Part shown: piece after piece, positions 24,501 to 34,129 of the stretch
How the letters are laid out: each line of letters opens with the position of its first letter
Numbering within the stretch: the first letter of the stretch is position 1
NCBI RefSeq assembly: GCF_050624435.1
Contig: NC_134530.1
Span: 145,430,721-145,494,720 of the forward strand
DNA: 64,000 nt
DNA from: Tenrec ecaudatus
Lineage: Eukaryota > Chordata > Mammalia > Afrosoricida > Tenrecidae
Direction of reading: 5' to 3'
Program-made: the position numbers and the translations under genes
The notes under the pieces: model-generated
Told to the model about the DNA's origin: nothing
The model's database searches: none
The model's input: only the letters and a program-made list of their open reading frames with translations

Positions 24501-27500
24501 TTTCTAGATTTTTTAACAAAATATTTATTTCTCAACTGCTAGAAGATCCTGTTTTCATCTTACTGTTCATAGTATATTATATACACATACAATAATAAAG
24601 AAGGTAAGAAAGAAAAAGTAATGCTACTCAGGTCCCAATTCACACATGCACTGATTTATTGCAAACAAAATGTATTTAAGCATGGCTGTGTGATCAGTGG
24701 AGGAAGCAAACAAATTTTTTCAATAATACTTGTCTTGTTAGAGTATCTTCAAATACCAAGATGCAATCAAAATAGTAGCTTCTGAGGAAGTGAGCAGGTC
24801 AATAAAAATCAAGGCAGAGGTCAACTCAGAAGGTTATAAAAATCGTTCTTTGAAATTTTCAAGGGGTAACCCTGGTAGATTTTCTTGAAGGACAGATGAT
24901 TATCAGAGAAGCTTATTAAGAAGTTTTTAGAAACAGAAGCCTGCATTAGCGGTAATAGGTCAGGAAAGTGGCATCAAAGGGTTTTCTCCCATCGTGACAA
25001 TAAGCCTGGTCATTCTTCAAGTCCTGATCTTGCTCTTTTGGACTTCTTTTTGCTCCCCAAACACAAAGAAGATCGAAAAGGACAAGGAACATGATTTGAG
25101 TTCCTTGAAGACGCCCAAACTGTTCTTTTAAAATACTGCTAATCAAGAGTGCAACATTCTTCAGAGTTTGAGAAACATAAACACAGACTCCAGAACTGTT
25201 TGATGGAGGATATGTCAAAAACACCGACTTCACATTGACATTTTTGTTAACAGGTTTCTGATTTTATAGTAAGGTATACATTTTAATGTGGCCGCATTTG
25301 TTATACCACATACAAGTATTATTGTATATAGAACAGTTGTTATTCTAATAAGTTGTCATTTCCTGGAAGACAGCAAATTATCAATCATACACATAATACC
25401 TCTTAAATTAATAAACAGACCAGCAAATGGATATTGCCACCACCCATCTTAGTTAGGAAAACAAAGGTTCAAAAATATTACCCTAAATAACTTATTCCAA
25501 ATTACATGCTCCCTTTAAGCAATCCAATCTGCTTTCTTGAATTTACCTTAGCATAAACGCTGATTGAGAAACTTTATGCGTTAGCCTGATGGGGTGCCTT
25601 TATCACTCTCTTAGACACTTCCCTAATCTCATACGAATCACAAACATTAAAACAAAATTCTACTGTATATACAACTGAATATAAACTAAAGTGATTGGCC
25701 ATGAAACATTATCTTTCTAACCACAGGCTACCCACCTGAGTACAATGAATTAAAGGATGATAAAAATTAACTGCCAACAACAAAAAATAATAAAAATGAG
25801 ATCAATTTAAAAATCAATTGTCAACAAAGAATTAAAGGAAGATAAAAATCAATCACTATGATGGATGTGCTCACTCATATTATTGGGGGATGCATTATCA
25901 CAAACTATTATAATAACTCGAAACTGGAAGAGAAGGGAACCTTGATGATGTGCAGGAAGTCTTGACTGTTAATTGAAAGGCAGGGGGTTCAAAGCCATCA
26001 GTCACTCTGCCAAGAGAAAGATGAGGCTGTCTGCTCCAAAGATTTGCAGCCTCTGAAATTCTGTACAGGGTTAGTATGAGTCTGAATGAACTCACAGACA
26101 GTGGATTGGTTTTTTTAAGTTAGTAGAGAAGCCCTGGTGATGCAATGGTTAAGGTGGTAAGCCACCAACCAAATGGTTGGCAGTTTTGAATCCACCACTC
26201 ACTCACTCTGGAGGAATAAAGAATAGCAGGAAAAAGGACTTGTGGATCTGCTCTTGTAGATTTATAGACTAGGAGACACTATGGAAGACTGTGCCACATA
26301 AAAAACTCTAATTTCAGTTCTGACCTTGCCTCTAAGTTTCAAACATCTCCCTGACTGTATGCTTGCCATGTTCTTATCTCAACTAAGCATGTTCTTCTCT
26401 CAACATGCTTGCCATGTTCTTATCTTTACCTATGTCTACACAGAAATTATGCCCTGAACATGGACATAATGGATGGCTGTTTAGTCCTCTTCTACTGTCA
26501 ATTCTCTGACAAGGTCTTATCCCTTCTAAATCTTTTAATCTAACCCTATCCTCCGTTAACTAGTTTAGTCCCTCAGACTTTCTGAATGGACACTCAAAAT
26601 CAAATCCTTAACATAGGCGCCTCAGCCTCAAATCCACACTGCCATCAGCAATCTAAACACTTAGCTGACTATGTTGATCCTTTTCTTAAAATCGCCAAAC
26701 AATTTCTAATAGATGAAGTCTAATCTCCTTAGCAGGGTCTCCTGATAGTACAGTGGTTAAGGGGCTCACTTGCTAACCAGAGCAGCAGCTGGACTCGACC
26801 AGTAACTTCCATATAGATTTAGTTTTGGAAACCCTATTGAGTAACTTCTAATCTGCTCTAATGGATCACTGAGTGGAATTGACTCAATGGCACACCAACA
26901 ATCTCTTTAACTGTTAGTTTACCAGAACTAATGAAATTCTCCACAAGCTATCTAGTTATCTAATTCTAGTTTAGAATTAAATCATTGCTAGTAATAAAAT
27001 ACTATGTTATGCCTTTTATGCATTACTTACCAGTTCCCTTTGCCTAGGCATATTCTTGTAGTTATGTTTAACTGGAGAGCTAGCTGATCAATGGCGTAAT
27101 TAGGGGTGGGTGGGGTTGACATAAAAATGACCCCAGGGGACGTGGTGGGGTGGGAGTAGCAGCACAGGGAAACAGAACTACTGGGAGTATGGAGATGCTA
27201 AGGTTGGCCTCCGCGCACTGCATGCCAACCCCACCCCGCCAACCCCCTCCATGCCAGATGGGGCTGAGGGCATGTTAGGTCTAGGCGCCTGGCTCTGGGC
27301 AGAGAAGGATTTCTGTTTTGAGCCAATCAGAAAGGGAAGACGCTAAAGGAAGGAGTAAGGAACCAGGGAAGAGGGTTCTTGCAGCAGAGGGTCAGGAACT
27401 TGCAGCTTGGCTCAACCCAACGCAGGGGCAGAGTTGGGTACTGGCTTGATACTACGAGTTGCCACACAGGATAAATACCAAGTGATGCCACTGTACCTGA

Positions 27501-30500
27501 TACTTAAGCTTCCCAGCTGAGATGCTGCAGATCTCTACAACCACCTTCCTCGATGCCCTCACAGCAGCCTGCACATAACACAGCCCTTCTTGACATCATC
27601 TCTGCTCCCTGTCCCACACGGCACAGTTTTTCCTGGGCAAGAATTATGCCTTATTCTTTAGTGCAACCTCCCCAGCTAGCAATCTATCACATAATTCAGC
27701 ACTCAGGGATGCGTTTTAACAGGATTTCTGAACTGCACTGACAGAACTAAAATATGAGCCCAGGTCTCCGTAACTCTAAAGCTTCTTTCCACAATACTAT
27801 TTTAATTCCTTATGGTATTTAATAATAGAGTCCAAATCCAGATAAATGTATACGATCACAAATATTTTCTAGATTTTTCCTTTGAACAAGATTAAATTTG
27901 TATTTTACAGATCCTCATGAATTAAACACTTTAAACAATAAACATTCTATATCACTATCGAGAGCAATGTACCCAAAAGAAAGTAGTAACTCAAGAAAAT
28001 TCAAGTATCTCTAGATTTTAAGAAAATAATATAATTAAAGTGGACTTATCTTAAAATTTTGAAAAAAATGTTACATTTCTAACAGACTAAGAATAACATT
28101 TAACCATACTATGTTTAAAATTATATTTCAATACCTTGCAGATTGCTACAAAACAGATTCAACTATGCCCTCCAAAACCAGTGTCAAATATCTTTAGAAA
28201 GTTATCTTGTAAATACTCCAAACAGGTGTTACAGAACTTCAGTGATATGAATGGTGAAAATTAAATGCACTGAAAAATGAAAATAATGAAAGTCTATGAG
28301 TTAATTAACTAGAAAATACAAATATAACCAAAACATAATTCCAGTGGTAGTTTTTTAAATCAAATAGTCAAACTGATTAGAAATTAAGTTAAATAAAAAC
28401 ACATTTCTTACTCTTTATATTATTTTTAATGTTAAAGAATTCATGTTAGTGCATAATTAAGATAAATCTGATTTCCTCAGGTATCCAGTATTACAGAAGT
28501 AATAAACCACTAAAAAGGCATTTAACTCGTGCACATCTGTACAGGACACTACTTTTGCTTCCCACCTCCAACTTCTACCACAAAAATAAATCAACACAAA
28601 ATTAGACTTTTTAGATTTGATACACAATGGTTCTTTCTTCATGGTTCTTCAATATTGTTTACCTTCCAGCTGTTGTGGTTCTTACTTGCTATCTAGTCAA
28701 TTTGGACTCATGGCGGCACCATGAGTATAGAGTAGAATTGCTCCAGAGGGTTTTCAAAGCCGTTAACTTTCAGCAGCACGTTGCCAGGCCTGTATTCCAA
28801 GGCAGCTGTGGGTGGACTTGACCACTACATTTTAAGCTACTAGTGGAGCATTTTAACTGTTAGTTTCCCCCAAGTAACTCTTTGTTGTTGTCAGGTAACT
28901 TGGAGTCGATGCAGCTCAGAGGCTCCCCATGTGAATGTAGAGATACCCCATTGCGTTTCCTAGGCTGTAATCAAAAGAAAATAGATCACTAGGTCTTTTC
29001 TCTCACAGAACCACCATGTGGGTTCCAATGGTCAATTTCTTCGATTCAGTTCTCATCGATCTCTTCTAATTTGAATTTCCATCCCAGATACATAGAACCA
29101 GAATCTAAACATTAACAAGATCTTCAGCTGATTTTTAAGAGATTCCTAGATAATTCTGTCAACACTGGGAGTAGGGCTAAAATGTAGATTCTGATTTAGT
29201 ATTTGAGCATCCGGGAGTGGAAGTGAAAATTCTCGGCAAGACATCAAGCTATAGTAAATAAACTGGTGTGAAGGCCTAATTTGGGGTTAGCAGTACAGTG
29301 TTTGACCACTGAGAGTTTCATGGGCTAATCCTTTGCTTCCTAATATTAGTGATAATTTCCCTTTATAATACTATGTATGCTTTTAAAGAATCACTTTTGC
29401 TTTTATGTTCATTCTAATCAGGTTTCACAAACTGGATGTAATTAAAAGAAATCTACTTCCTAACTTAAAATGTGTACACAACTTTATAAAAATTGTGTGC
29501 AATTTTATTCTTATTTAACATTTAAATAGTGTTCTCCTGTTTTCCTACTCTTCCTTTGCATACACTCATTTTCAATCCTTAATACTTGGTGCCATTATTT
29601 ACAAACTGGGCACTGTGGCACAAAAAGTTATCCAGGGCCTCGCAACTAGTAACTTACAAAGCTAGGATTAAAACCAGGCTTGATTTTCTTTAAACAAAAA
29701 TCTCTCGTGATCTCGCATTTGACTTTCCACGCTCTTCCTCTAAATTTTCCTTCAGCAGAGTATCCTTTTCTTGCCACCTATCAACATCCCCTAATTATGG
29801 AGAGTCGAATTCCAATTATTACACGTTTGCTAACATTCTGTTTCCGCTTCACGTTAAGAAAGTTAACTACTAAATAACCGATTATCTATTTTCTAAAATC
29901 ACCCCCAAAAACGTCTAAGAAACACCGGGTTCTTCACATCAAATATACAATTCATTGACTTCTCATTAGAAATGGTACTCTAATAAGCTTTTTAAAAGGG
30001 CTGATTTCACAAAGACTTGCTGTTTTACTTTCCTCTCTTCGTATAAAGCTAACTTTTTAAAAAGACATCCATCCAAGCCTTTCCTATAACAACTTTCTAA
30101 TCTCTTACAATTGCTAGAAATTAGCAATTACACACACAAACATCCTTGCTCTCTTCCTCACGAACTCATGGCTCTTGTCACTGAAGGCGTAGAACCACCA
30201 GGGATGCATTTGCTGTTCTGCGCAGAAAGATGTCTATTTTTGCTGCGTATAGACGAGAATCTTCCAGAAGGCTTTGGTCTGGCAGGAGGATCAGCCATGT
30301 TGCTTTTTCTCTCCCGTGGAGATCTACTCTGGGCGCCTGTGAAATCGGAGAGGCTGGATCCTGTGGCGCAGCTGTGGCGGCTGACAGCATCGGGCTCGGA
30401 GGAGCGATACGGTTTCCAAGGCGAAGGCACTCAGAGGACTCCGAGCTAAGCGTCGGGCTGACCAGCACTTCCCGCTTCAGCGGCTCCCCCGGAAACGGCC

Positions 30501-30641
30501 GCCAACTCGACTTCCAGCTAAGAGACGGGGCCAGGGGCGGGTGTGCAGAGGGAGATGCGAAACCAGTACTTACCAATGCGAGGCGTTGCCTGAATTTTCC
30601 TCTGCGGGTTTCAGGACGACCCTCTGTAGATTATTGGACAT
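15111..30641 (-). CDS. LRIF1: LRIF1, ligand-dependent nuclear receptor-interacting factor 1
   Basis: Nuclear chromatin factor (HBiX1 in the literature) known to bind HP1 and SMCHD1, to act at heterochromatin including the inactive X, and to interact with retinoic acid receptor. Four coding exons, 30641-30574, 19415-17927, 16554-16285 and 15548-15111, join in phase to 754 codons; human is 769. Exon junctions are TG|T (Cys23) between exons 1 and 2, and phase 0 after residues 519 and 609. Seen in the protein: [20 protein letters not shown] start; LLKLL at residues 42-46, an LxxLL nuclear-receptor-box pattern; a long Ser/Thr/Pro-rich middle; basic [10 protein letters not shown] and KRRK at 613-630, a likely nuclear signal; and a C-terminal coiled coil at about 720-751 ([16 protein letters not shown]...). 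Nothing is broken, so the gene looks functional. All introns are GT-AG. Confidence 0.97.
15549..16284 (-). other. LRIF1: LRIF1 intron 3
   Basis: 736 bp, donor GTAATA at 16284, acceptor CAG ending at 15549. No repeat or nested gene recognised. Confidence 0.85.
16285..16554 (-). CDS. LRIF1: LRIF1 coding exon 3
   Basis: 270 nt, exactly 90 codons (residues 520-609), starting IQNDMAST and ending EERKQ before donor GTAATA. The stretch '[20 protein letters not shown]' is highly conserved in the family. The ATG at 16542 (residue 524) corresponds to the start used by the short human isoform. Confidence 0.96.
16555..17926 (-). other. LRIF1: LRIF1 intron 2
   Basis: 1,372 bp, donor GTAATT at 17926, acceptor aattccag. 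It holds a T-run (16956-16967), a TATG microsatellite (about 17311-17332) and a tandem 20-bp repeat at 17480-17520. Read-through from exon 2 would add 21 residues before a stop at 17863-17861. Confidence 0.85.
17480..17521. repeat. Two tandem copies of a 20-bp unit
   Basis: The unit ccattgaaaactttatgta appears twice back to back within LRIF1 intron 2. Confidence 0.9.
17927..19415 (-). CDS. LRIF1: LRIF1 coding exon 2 (large)
   Basis: 1,489 nt supplying residues 23-519, two thirds of the protein. The acceptor is TTTTAAG before T GTT TCA GGC (Cys-Val-Ser-Gly), and the exon ends EPK before donor GTAATT. It contains [20 protein letters not shown] near its start, [20 protein letters not shown] midway and [15 protein letters not shown] further on, all recognisable LRIF1 blocks. 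Its length is not a multiple of three, so skipping it changes frame. Confidence 0.97.
20985..21325 (-). mobile_element. hAT-Charlie-like non-autonomous transposon relic
   Basis: One side reads actacaatctgtgagccaaa and the other 'ctagtcttttatagaaaaag' then 'gccaaccc'. The interior has 'cttttattggagcccag'. This matches the widespread mammalian Charlie-type element whose ends read cggcaaactttttctg. The exact subfamily is not assigned. Confidence 0.65.
21665..22095 (-). mobile_element. Cluster of two AfroSINE fragments
   Basis: Two tails (around 21680-21760 and 21850-21895, each with gactcatagc-type motifs and 'acaactgcccc' or 'agaaatgcct') and two heads (around 21790-21830 and 21995-22095, the latter with 'gtgaactgctgaccttgcag') are all in reverse. 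They look like two copies, one broken into the other. Confidence 0.7.
22990..23500 (+). mobile_element. RTE LINE 3' end
   Basis: Plus-strand copy of the RTE C-terminal coding end. Recognisable pieces are 'catttccttggatccatcat' (the region after the RT), 'tgatgttggtgaagaatatt' and 'actttggacatattatcaga' (the conserved LQYFGHL-like end). It includes a tandem duplication of about 25 bp at 23170-23219 (agcatataaaagttggacag). Confidence 0.8.
23887..23905. repeat. Poly(A) run
   Basis: A run of about 18 adenines in LRIF1 intron 1; no element with a clear body was found next to it. Confidence 0.85.
24025..24195 (+). mobile_element. AfroSINE
   Basis: Degraded head; clear tail 'agttctactctgacatatat' then 'ggggttgccatgagttcaaa'. 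Confidence 0.7.
24830..25260 (+). mobile_element. Mariner/Tc1-like transposase relic
   Basis: Plus-strand translation gives a broken but recognisable C-terminal mariner-type block: [20 protein letters not shown], in which SPDLA..DFF is the signature around the third catalytic Asp, then [10 protein letters not shown] and FEFLEDAQ. It then drifts into stops. The minus-strand 95-codon open frame over the same place is a shadow. Terminal repeats were not identified. Confidence 0.65.
25940..26112 (+). mobile_element. AfroSINE
   Basis: Head 'tgatgtgcaggaagtcttga', B-box-like 'gggggttcaaagccatc', middle 'agagaaagatgaggctgtct' and tail 'gggttagtatgagtctgaat'. Confidence 0.75.
26128..26300 (+). mobile_element. 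AfroSINE
   Basis: Head agaagccctggtgatgcaat, then 'ggcagttttgaatccacca' and a degraded remainder ending near 'ctatggaagactgtgcc'. It lies directly after the previous SINE in the same orientation. Confidence 0.8.
26340..26440. repeat. Short direct repeats
   Basis: The unit 'gcttgccatgttcttatct' occurs twice, with a related 'agcatgttcttctct' between, suggesting local slippage or duplication. Confidence 0.7.
26737..26910 (+). mobile_element. AfroSINE
   Basis: Head agggtctcctgatagtacag, then 'tggttaaggggctcac', and tail 'gatcactgagtggaattgac' with 'tcaatggcacaccaaca'. Confidence 0.85.
27080..27480. other. GC-rich island of unknown origin inside LRIF1 intron 1
   Basis: Marked rise in G+C with runs such as ggggtgggtggggttgac and 'ccaaccccaccccgcca', plus an inverted CCAAT-like motif (gagccaatcagaaagg at 27320-27335). 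It could be an intronic regulatory element or a decayed GC-rich retrocopy. No open frame is recognised. Confidence 0.4.
28670..28850 (-). mobile_element. AfroSINE
   Basis: Reverse copy: tail motif 'gactcatggcggcaccatga' then 'gtagaattgctccagagg', head near 'gtggacttgaccactac'. Confidence 0.75.
28880..28990 (-). mobile_element. AfroSINE fragment
   Basis: Reverse copy of the tail: 'tttgttgttgtcaggtaact' then 'tggagtcgatgcagctcaga'. It stops before the head. Confidence 0.65.
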
Positions 30642-31350
30642 TTTAGAGGAGTGAAAGGGGAGAGCACAACCAGAGAGGGGGGTTGTGTACAGCTGAAGTC
30701 CTCAAGAAGGGGGGGGGGGGACCAGAACGAGAGAATGTTGAGCAGGGGAGTTTCCCGAAGCAAACCTGAGCGGTTCGAAGCGGAAAGAAAGGAAGTGGCT
30801 TGGTCTGCGGAGGGCGTCTCCTCAGACTTCGGAGGGAGGAGGAGGTGCCGAGACGCCGGAAGCCAAGAGAAGACGGCGTCTGCCCTTCAGTCAGCGCCCA
30901 GAGAATCGGCCGGAATCTCCGCCCCACAGGCTACGACATTACCCCGGAGCCAATCAGACAAGCAGATTGAGGCGTGTCCCGGATGGCGTGGGTGCGAAGG
31001 GCGGAGCCTGGGATCCGCTACTGAGCCGATCTAATTCTGACGGCTCCACCCACCGACCCGCGGGCTGCTGTGAAGCTGTCAGTGACTTCCACAAACGTCA
31101 TGTCCGGTCGTGAAGATGATTGGTTCGCTAACGCCCCGCCTTTATGATGCCATCCAATCGCAAGTGGAATTTGCTCTCTCTTTCCGGGACAATGGACGAA
31201 TCACAAAAGGAAATCCTCCAGATATCTACGCAAATAAAAATGTTTCCGGGGTCAGGAATTAAGTTTTCTGCGTTTGTGTCCGCTCTTAGAGTGAGCTTTT
31301 CTCTCCCTCCGGTGCTTTAGGAGACGTTGGCCGCCCGTTTTGGAGCCGCC
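30180..31350. promoter_or_regulatory. LRIF1: CpG-island promoter of LRIF1
   Basis: CpG-dense sequence spans exon 1 and about 700 bp upstream. It holds CCAAT boxes at 30950-30954, 31154-31158 and (reverse) 31119-31123, ETS-like ccggaa or ttccgg cores near 30911, 31185 and 31243, and an 'aaacgtcatg' CRE-like half site near 31094. No TATA box is placed near the LRIF1 start, as expected for a housekeeping promoter. A run of about 12 G lies at 30709-30720. CCAAT boxes in both orientations allow divergent transcription, but no partner gene is seen to the right. Confidence 0.8.
30574..30641 (-). CDS. LRIF1: LRIF1 coding exon 1
   Basis: 68 nt encoding the first 22 residues, [20 protein letters not shown] then SH, plus two bases of Cys23. 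The donor is GTAAGT. The start is fixed by near identity with the family N-terminus. If exon 2 is skipped, its last bases TG meet the A that opens exon 3 and make a TGA stop. Confidence 0.95.
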
Positions 31351-31585
31351 ACGTTTTCACGGCCAGATAAAATGTAACACGCTTGCTTGTAGCCAGCCCT
31401 CTTTTGTTTCCCCGTCTTACGAGTCTGCCTCGTTTTTTATCCTTCCTGAAGCGTTCCTTCTAGGGCTATCCACTCCCCCTCCCTGCTTTTATGCGGACTC
31501 AAAATTACCATCTATTGTTACACAGTTAATTCGTTCTCTGAACGTTTCATAGCTGATATAAATGAACCCTAAAAGCTTAGAACGT
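31351..31585. other. No gene recognised upstream of the promoter island
   Basis: GC content falls off here. A 70-codon plus-strand open frame begins at 31340, but nothing supports it as a gene. Confidence 0.4.
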
Positions 31586-31589
31586 TACA

Positions 31590-31760
31590 CGTTGGGCAAC
31601 TGACTTCAAGATCAGCTGTTCAAATCCACAAGCTGTTGCACGAGAAAAAGATGAAGCTGTCAACTCTAATTTAGATTTTCAGATAAGAGACCTACAGGGG
31701 CATGTCTACTCTGACTATAGGGTCCGCTCTAAAGTTGGAATGGACTCAATGGTTGTGCAA
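31590..31760 (+). mobile_element. AfroSINE
   Basis: B-box-like 'caagatcagctgttcaaatc', 'gagaaaaagatgaagctgtc' and tail 'ctatagggtccgctctaaag' then 'ttggaatggactcaatgg'. Confidence 0.8.
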
Positions 31761-31889
31761 TTATTATTTTTTAGCTAATTTGTTCTTAAAGGTTTAATTC
31801 CTATATAAAGTTTTACCATTGTGGCTTAATAATAAAATGAAGACATAACAATTGCTGTGGTTAAACACTTATTCGTGAAACAAATTCTC

Positions 31890-31935
31890 AGATTTGAGTA
31901 GAAATTTCTAGGATTTGAGTAGAAATTTCAGTGTT
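31890..31935. repeat. Two tandem copies of an 18-bp unit
   Basis: The unit gatttgagtagaaatttc is repeated with a 3-base spacer. Confidence 0.85.
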
Positions 31936-31939
31936 GTTG

Positions 31940-32930
31940 AGGATGGAACGAAGTGGGAGTTGGAGTACTGTAGAAAATCCCTTTCCATTTAGTATTGTCC
32001 CCTAGGTAAACTTACGCTTCAAGTTTAGGAGACCTGCAGAACACAGACAATGTATACAGCTTATTTTACTCTTTTAAGAATATTATTCTCTGCCCTGAGG
32101 TTTGTGTATGTTGGATATTGTGGTGTTTTAGATCACTGAGTGTACAGAAGAGAGAATTCAAACAAAATATTGCTGTTCTTCAGTTTTGTTTGTGGAATTT
32201 GAAATTACTCAAATTTAAAATAAATTACTGGACTGTGGACATTAAAAAAAAAGAATATTATTCTTTTTTTTTGTTTGAGATGAACTTTGTCTTTAAAGAC
32301 TTCGTTTGTTACTAAAAACTCCAAGTCCATTATCAATTTTACTTTTTCTGTCCTCCCCTCCCACCCCCAACACAATTTTATTGGCACATTATCCACATAT
32401 CATACAATCCCTGCTCTTTAAAAAAAAAACACTGTGTATTTACATAGTTCATCTCAGGAAGTGAAACCAACATCTTGTTAACCCCTTCATATATGTGGTT
32501 CGTTATCTCTGCCCCACCCTTCTAACATTTTAAGCATCCAAATGCCCTTATAATTGTAGAAAGGAGTGATACTTGACATCCTGTTTATCCTTGTTAGTGA
32601 TAACTAGCCATGTGGGATGCTTTCTTTTTAGCTAGCATTTTTCTTTCAGTTTATGAGCACATTCATATAACTATCTCTCATCTTAAAGAGAGGGAGATAG
32701 TAAGTCCTCAATGTTGCCTTCGTTTTAATTACCATAACTGTGATAACAATACTATTCTATGCTTGTTACAGTTTATCACTATTGATTCCTTAAGGCAGCA
32801 CAAACAATTTGTGTTGCCTGCTAATCAAAAAGTTCTGGCAATTGGATTCATTATCGGAGATTGGGTTTCCTGTAAAGTAGATTTTTAAGATGGACTATGA
32901 TATAGAGGACATTTATAAAGGATCAGTACA
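31940..32930. other. No gene; one decayed L1-like patch
   Basis: A short piece near 32370-32400 ('aattttattggcacattatc' then 'cacatatcatacaat') resembles the reverse of an ancient L1/HAL1 3' end. The rest is unassigned AT-rich sequence. Confidence 0.4.
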
Positions 32931-32989
32931 TGGGCGGGGAAGGAAGCAAAATTGGGCAGGGGAATAATTTGGGCTATGATAAACTGTCT

Positions 32990-33380
32990 CAACAAAGGAG
33001 AGGACTATCCATCACAAAGGTCTAAAAATGGGATGAATTTCTTAAGTTTTTCTGAGTCCAGTGAGTGGGCTGGGGCTTTATTCCCATGGCAGTCCATCAC
33101 TAGGTGTGAGGTTTCCCTGGGAAGGGGCCACATGCCCTGTCTTTGGGCAAGAATGATCTCTTTAACCAAGGCATTGACTTCAGGACTGATAGCTGAGGCA
33201 TTTCTGATGGCCACACTCCCCGCAGCTAGGTGGAAAATAATCACACCTGAAAGGAAATTTGGAAGGTGTACCAGAAAATCCACTGTAATCATAAGCTACT
33301 AAAGCATTTATCTGTTGCTGTTGTTCCTGGATCTCTCGTACAAAATACTCTGCTCAACAGACCCATTATTCACCTTTTTT
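32990..33380 (-). other. Unidentified 95-codon minus-strand open frame
   Basis: Minus-strand frame 33292-33005 begins MITVDFLVHLPNFLSGV and contains PEVNALVKEIILAQRQG. I do not recognise it and see no promoter or splice signals. It abuts the 3' end of the TPT1 retrocopy and may be a piece of an older element or retrocopy. Confidence 0.3.
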
Positions 33381-33384
33381 CAGT

Positions 33385-34125
33385 TTAAATGCACTTCGTT
33401 TTTAGATAACCTACATGACATGTTTTTTTCCGTAAAAAAATGCCTGCAAACAAATCAAGGTTAGAGTTAATGAAGAGCTCAAGATGACATTAATTACATT
33501 TGACTAAGTTCCATTGTTGTATAGATGAACAGCATTCGCTTAGGATGAGACATGATCATTCTGTGAGTCGCCCACTATGTTAACATATCTCCATCTCTAA
33601 GCCATCCTGAAAGAAGATCAGATATGGAGTCACACCATCCTCATACAACTGTGCCATCTGGATTCATGTTTTCCCCAATAAAGAACTGGTAGCTTTTGAA
33701 ATTCACAAGGATGTGCTTGATTTGTTCTGTAGCCCCTCTCATAAAAGGTTTTACTCTTTCTGGTTTCTGTCCTTCAAGTTGGCCTTTGATTGATTTCATG
33801 TAGTCTTTGATGTACTTGTTGTAGGCTTCTTTTGGGAAGCTGATTTCCTGCAAGTGATGGATTATGACCATATCAACACCAGTGATCATTGTGATTTCTG
33901 TTCCATCACCATCAGGGCCTTGACCTGAGGCATTGCCACCAATGAGCAAGTGATGGATGGTACTTCTGTCCTAGTGACACCATCCCCTCCACTTCCAGGT
34001 ACAGCTGCCTGTGATCTCCTGGATCTTGTATATGTCGGAGAACATCTCATCATGGCTGATGAGGTCCCAGTAGATGATCATGATGGCGCCTAGAGGGAGA
34101 CAGCATAGCAGGAGCCCGGAACTCA
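33385..34125 (-). pseudogene. TPT1: TPT1 (TCTP) processed pseudogene
   Basis: An intronless copy of the mRNA for translationally controlled tumour protein, a 172-residue cytosolic calcium- and tubulin-binding protein. The ATG at 34081 opens MIIYWDLIS and the stop is at 33582-33580 after the LEMEIC-like end. The clearest block is the 102-codon frame 33949-33641: [20 protein letters not shown], then [20 protein letters not shown] and '[19 protein letters not shown]'. The 502-nt span is shorter than the normal 519 and not a multiple of three, so the frame is broken. The 3' UTR is retained (acatgtcatgtaggtt region near 33415), ending at a short A-run (seen as T's at 33375-33380). Confidence 0.95.
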
Positions 34126-34129
34126 AAGT

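Larger units (their letters stand above)
19416..30573 (-). other. LRIF1: LRIF1 intron 1
   Basis: 11.2 kb, donor GTAAGT at 30573, acceptor TTAAG at 19416. It contains the repeats listed separately. The remaining long stretches (19416-20980, 22100-22990, 23600-24020, 25265-25935, 26915-27075, 27485-28665, 28990-30180) show no gene or repeat I can name. Confidence 0.85.

Noticed and set aside
30111-31034. Several open frames of 90-138 codons in the CpG island
   Set aside because: GC-rich sequence lacks stop codons by composition; none resembles a protein and they overlap LRIF1 exon 1 and its promoter.
33641-33949. Functional TPT1 gene
   Set aside because: No introns, a coding span of 502 nt that is not a multiple of three, and a retained 3' UTR show a retrocopy.
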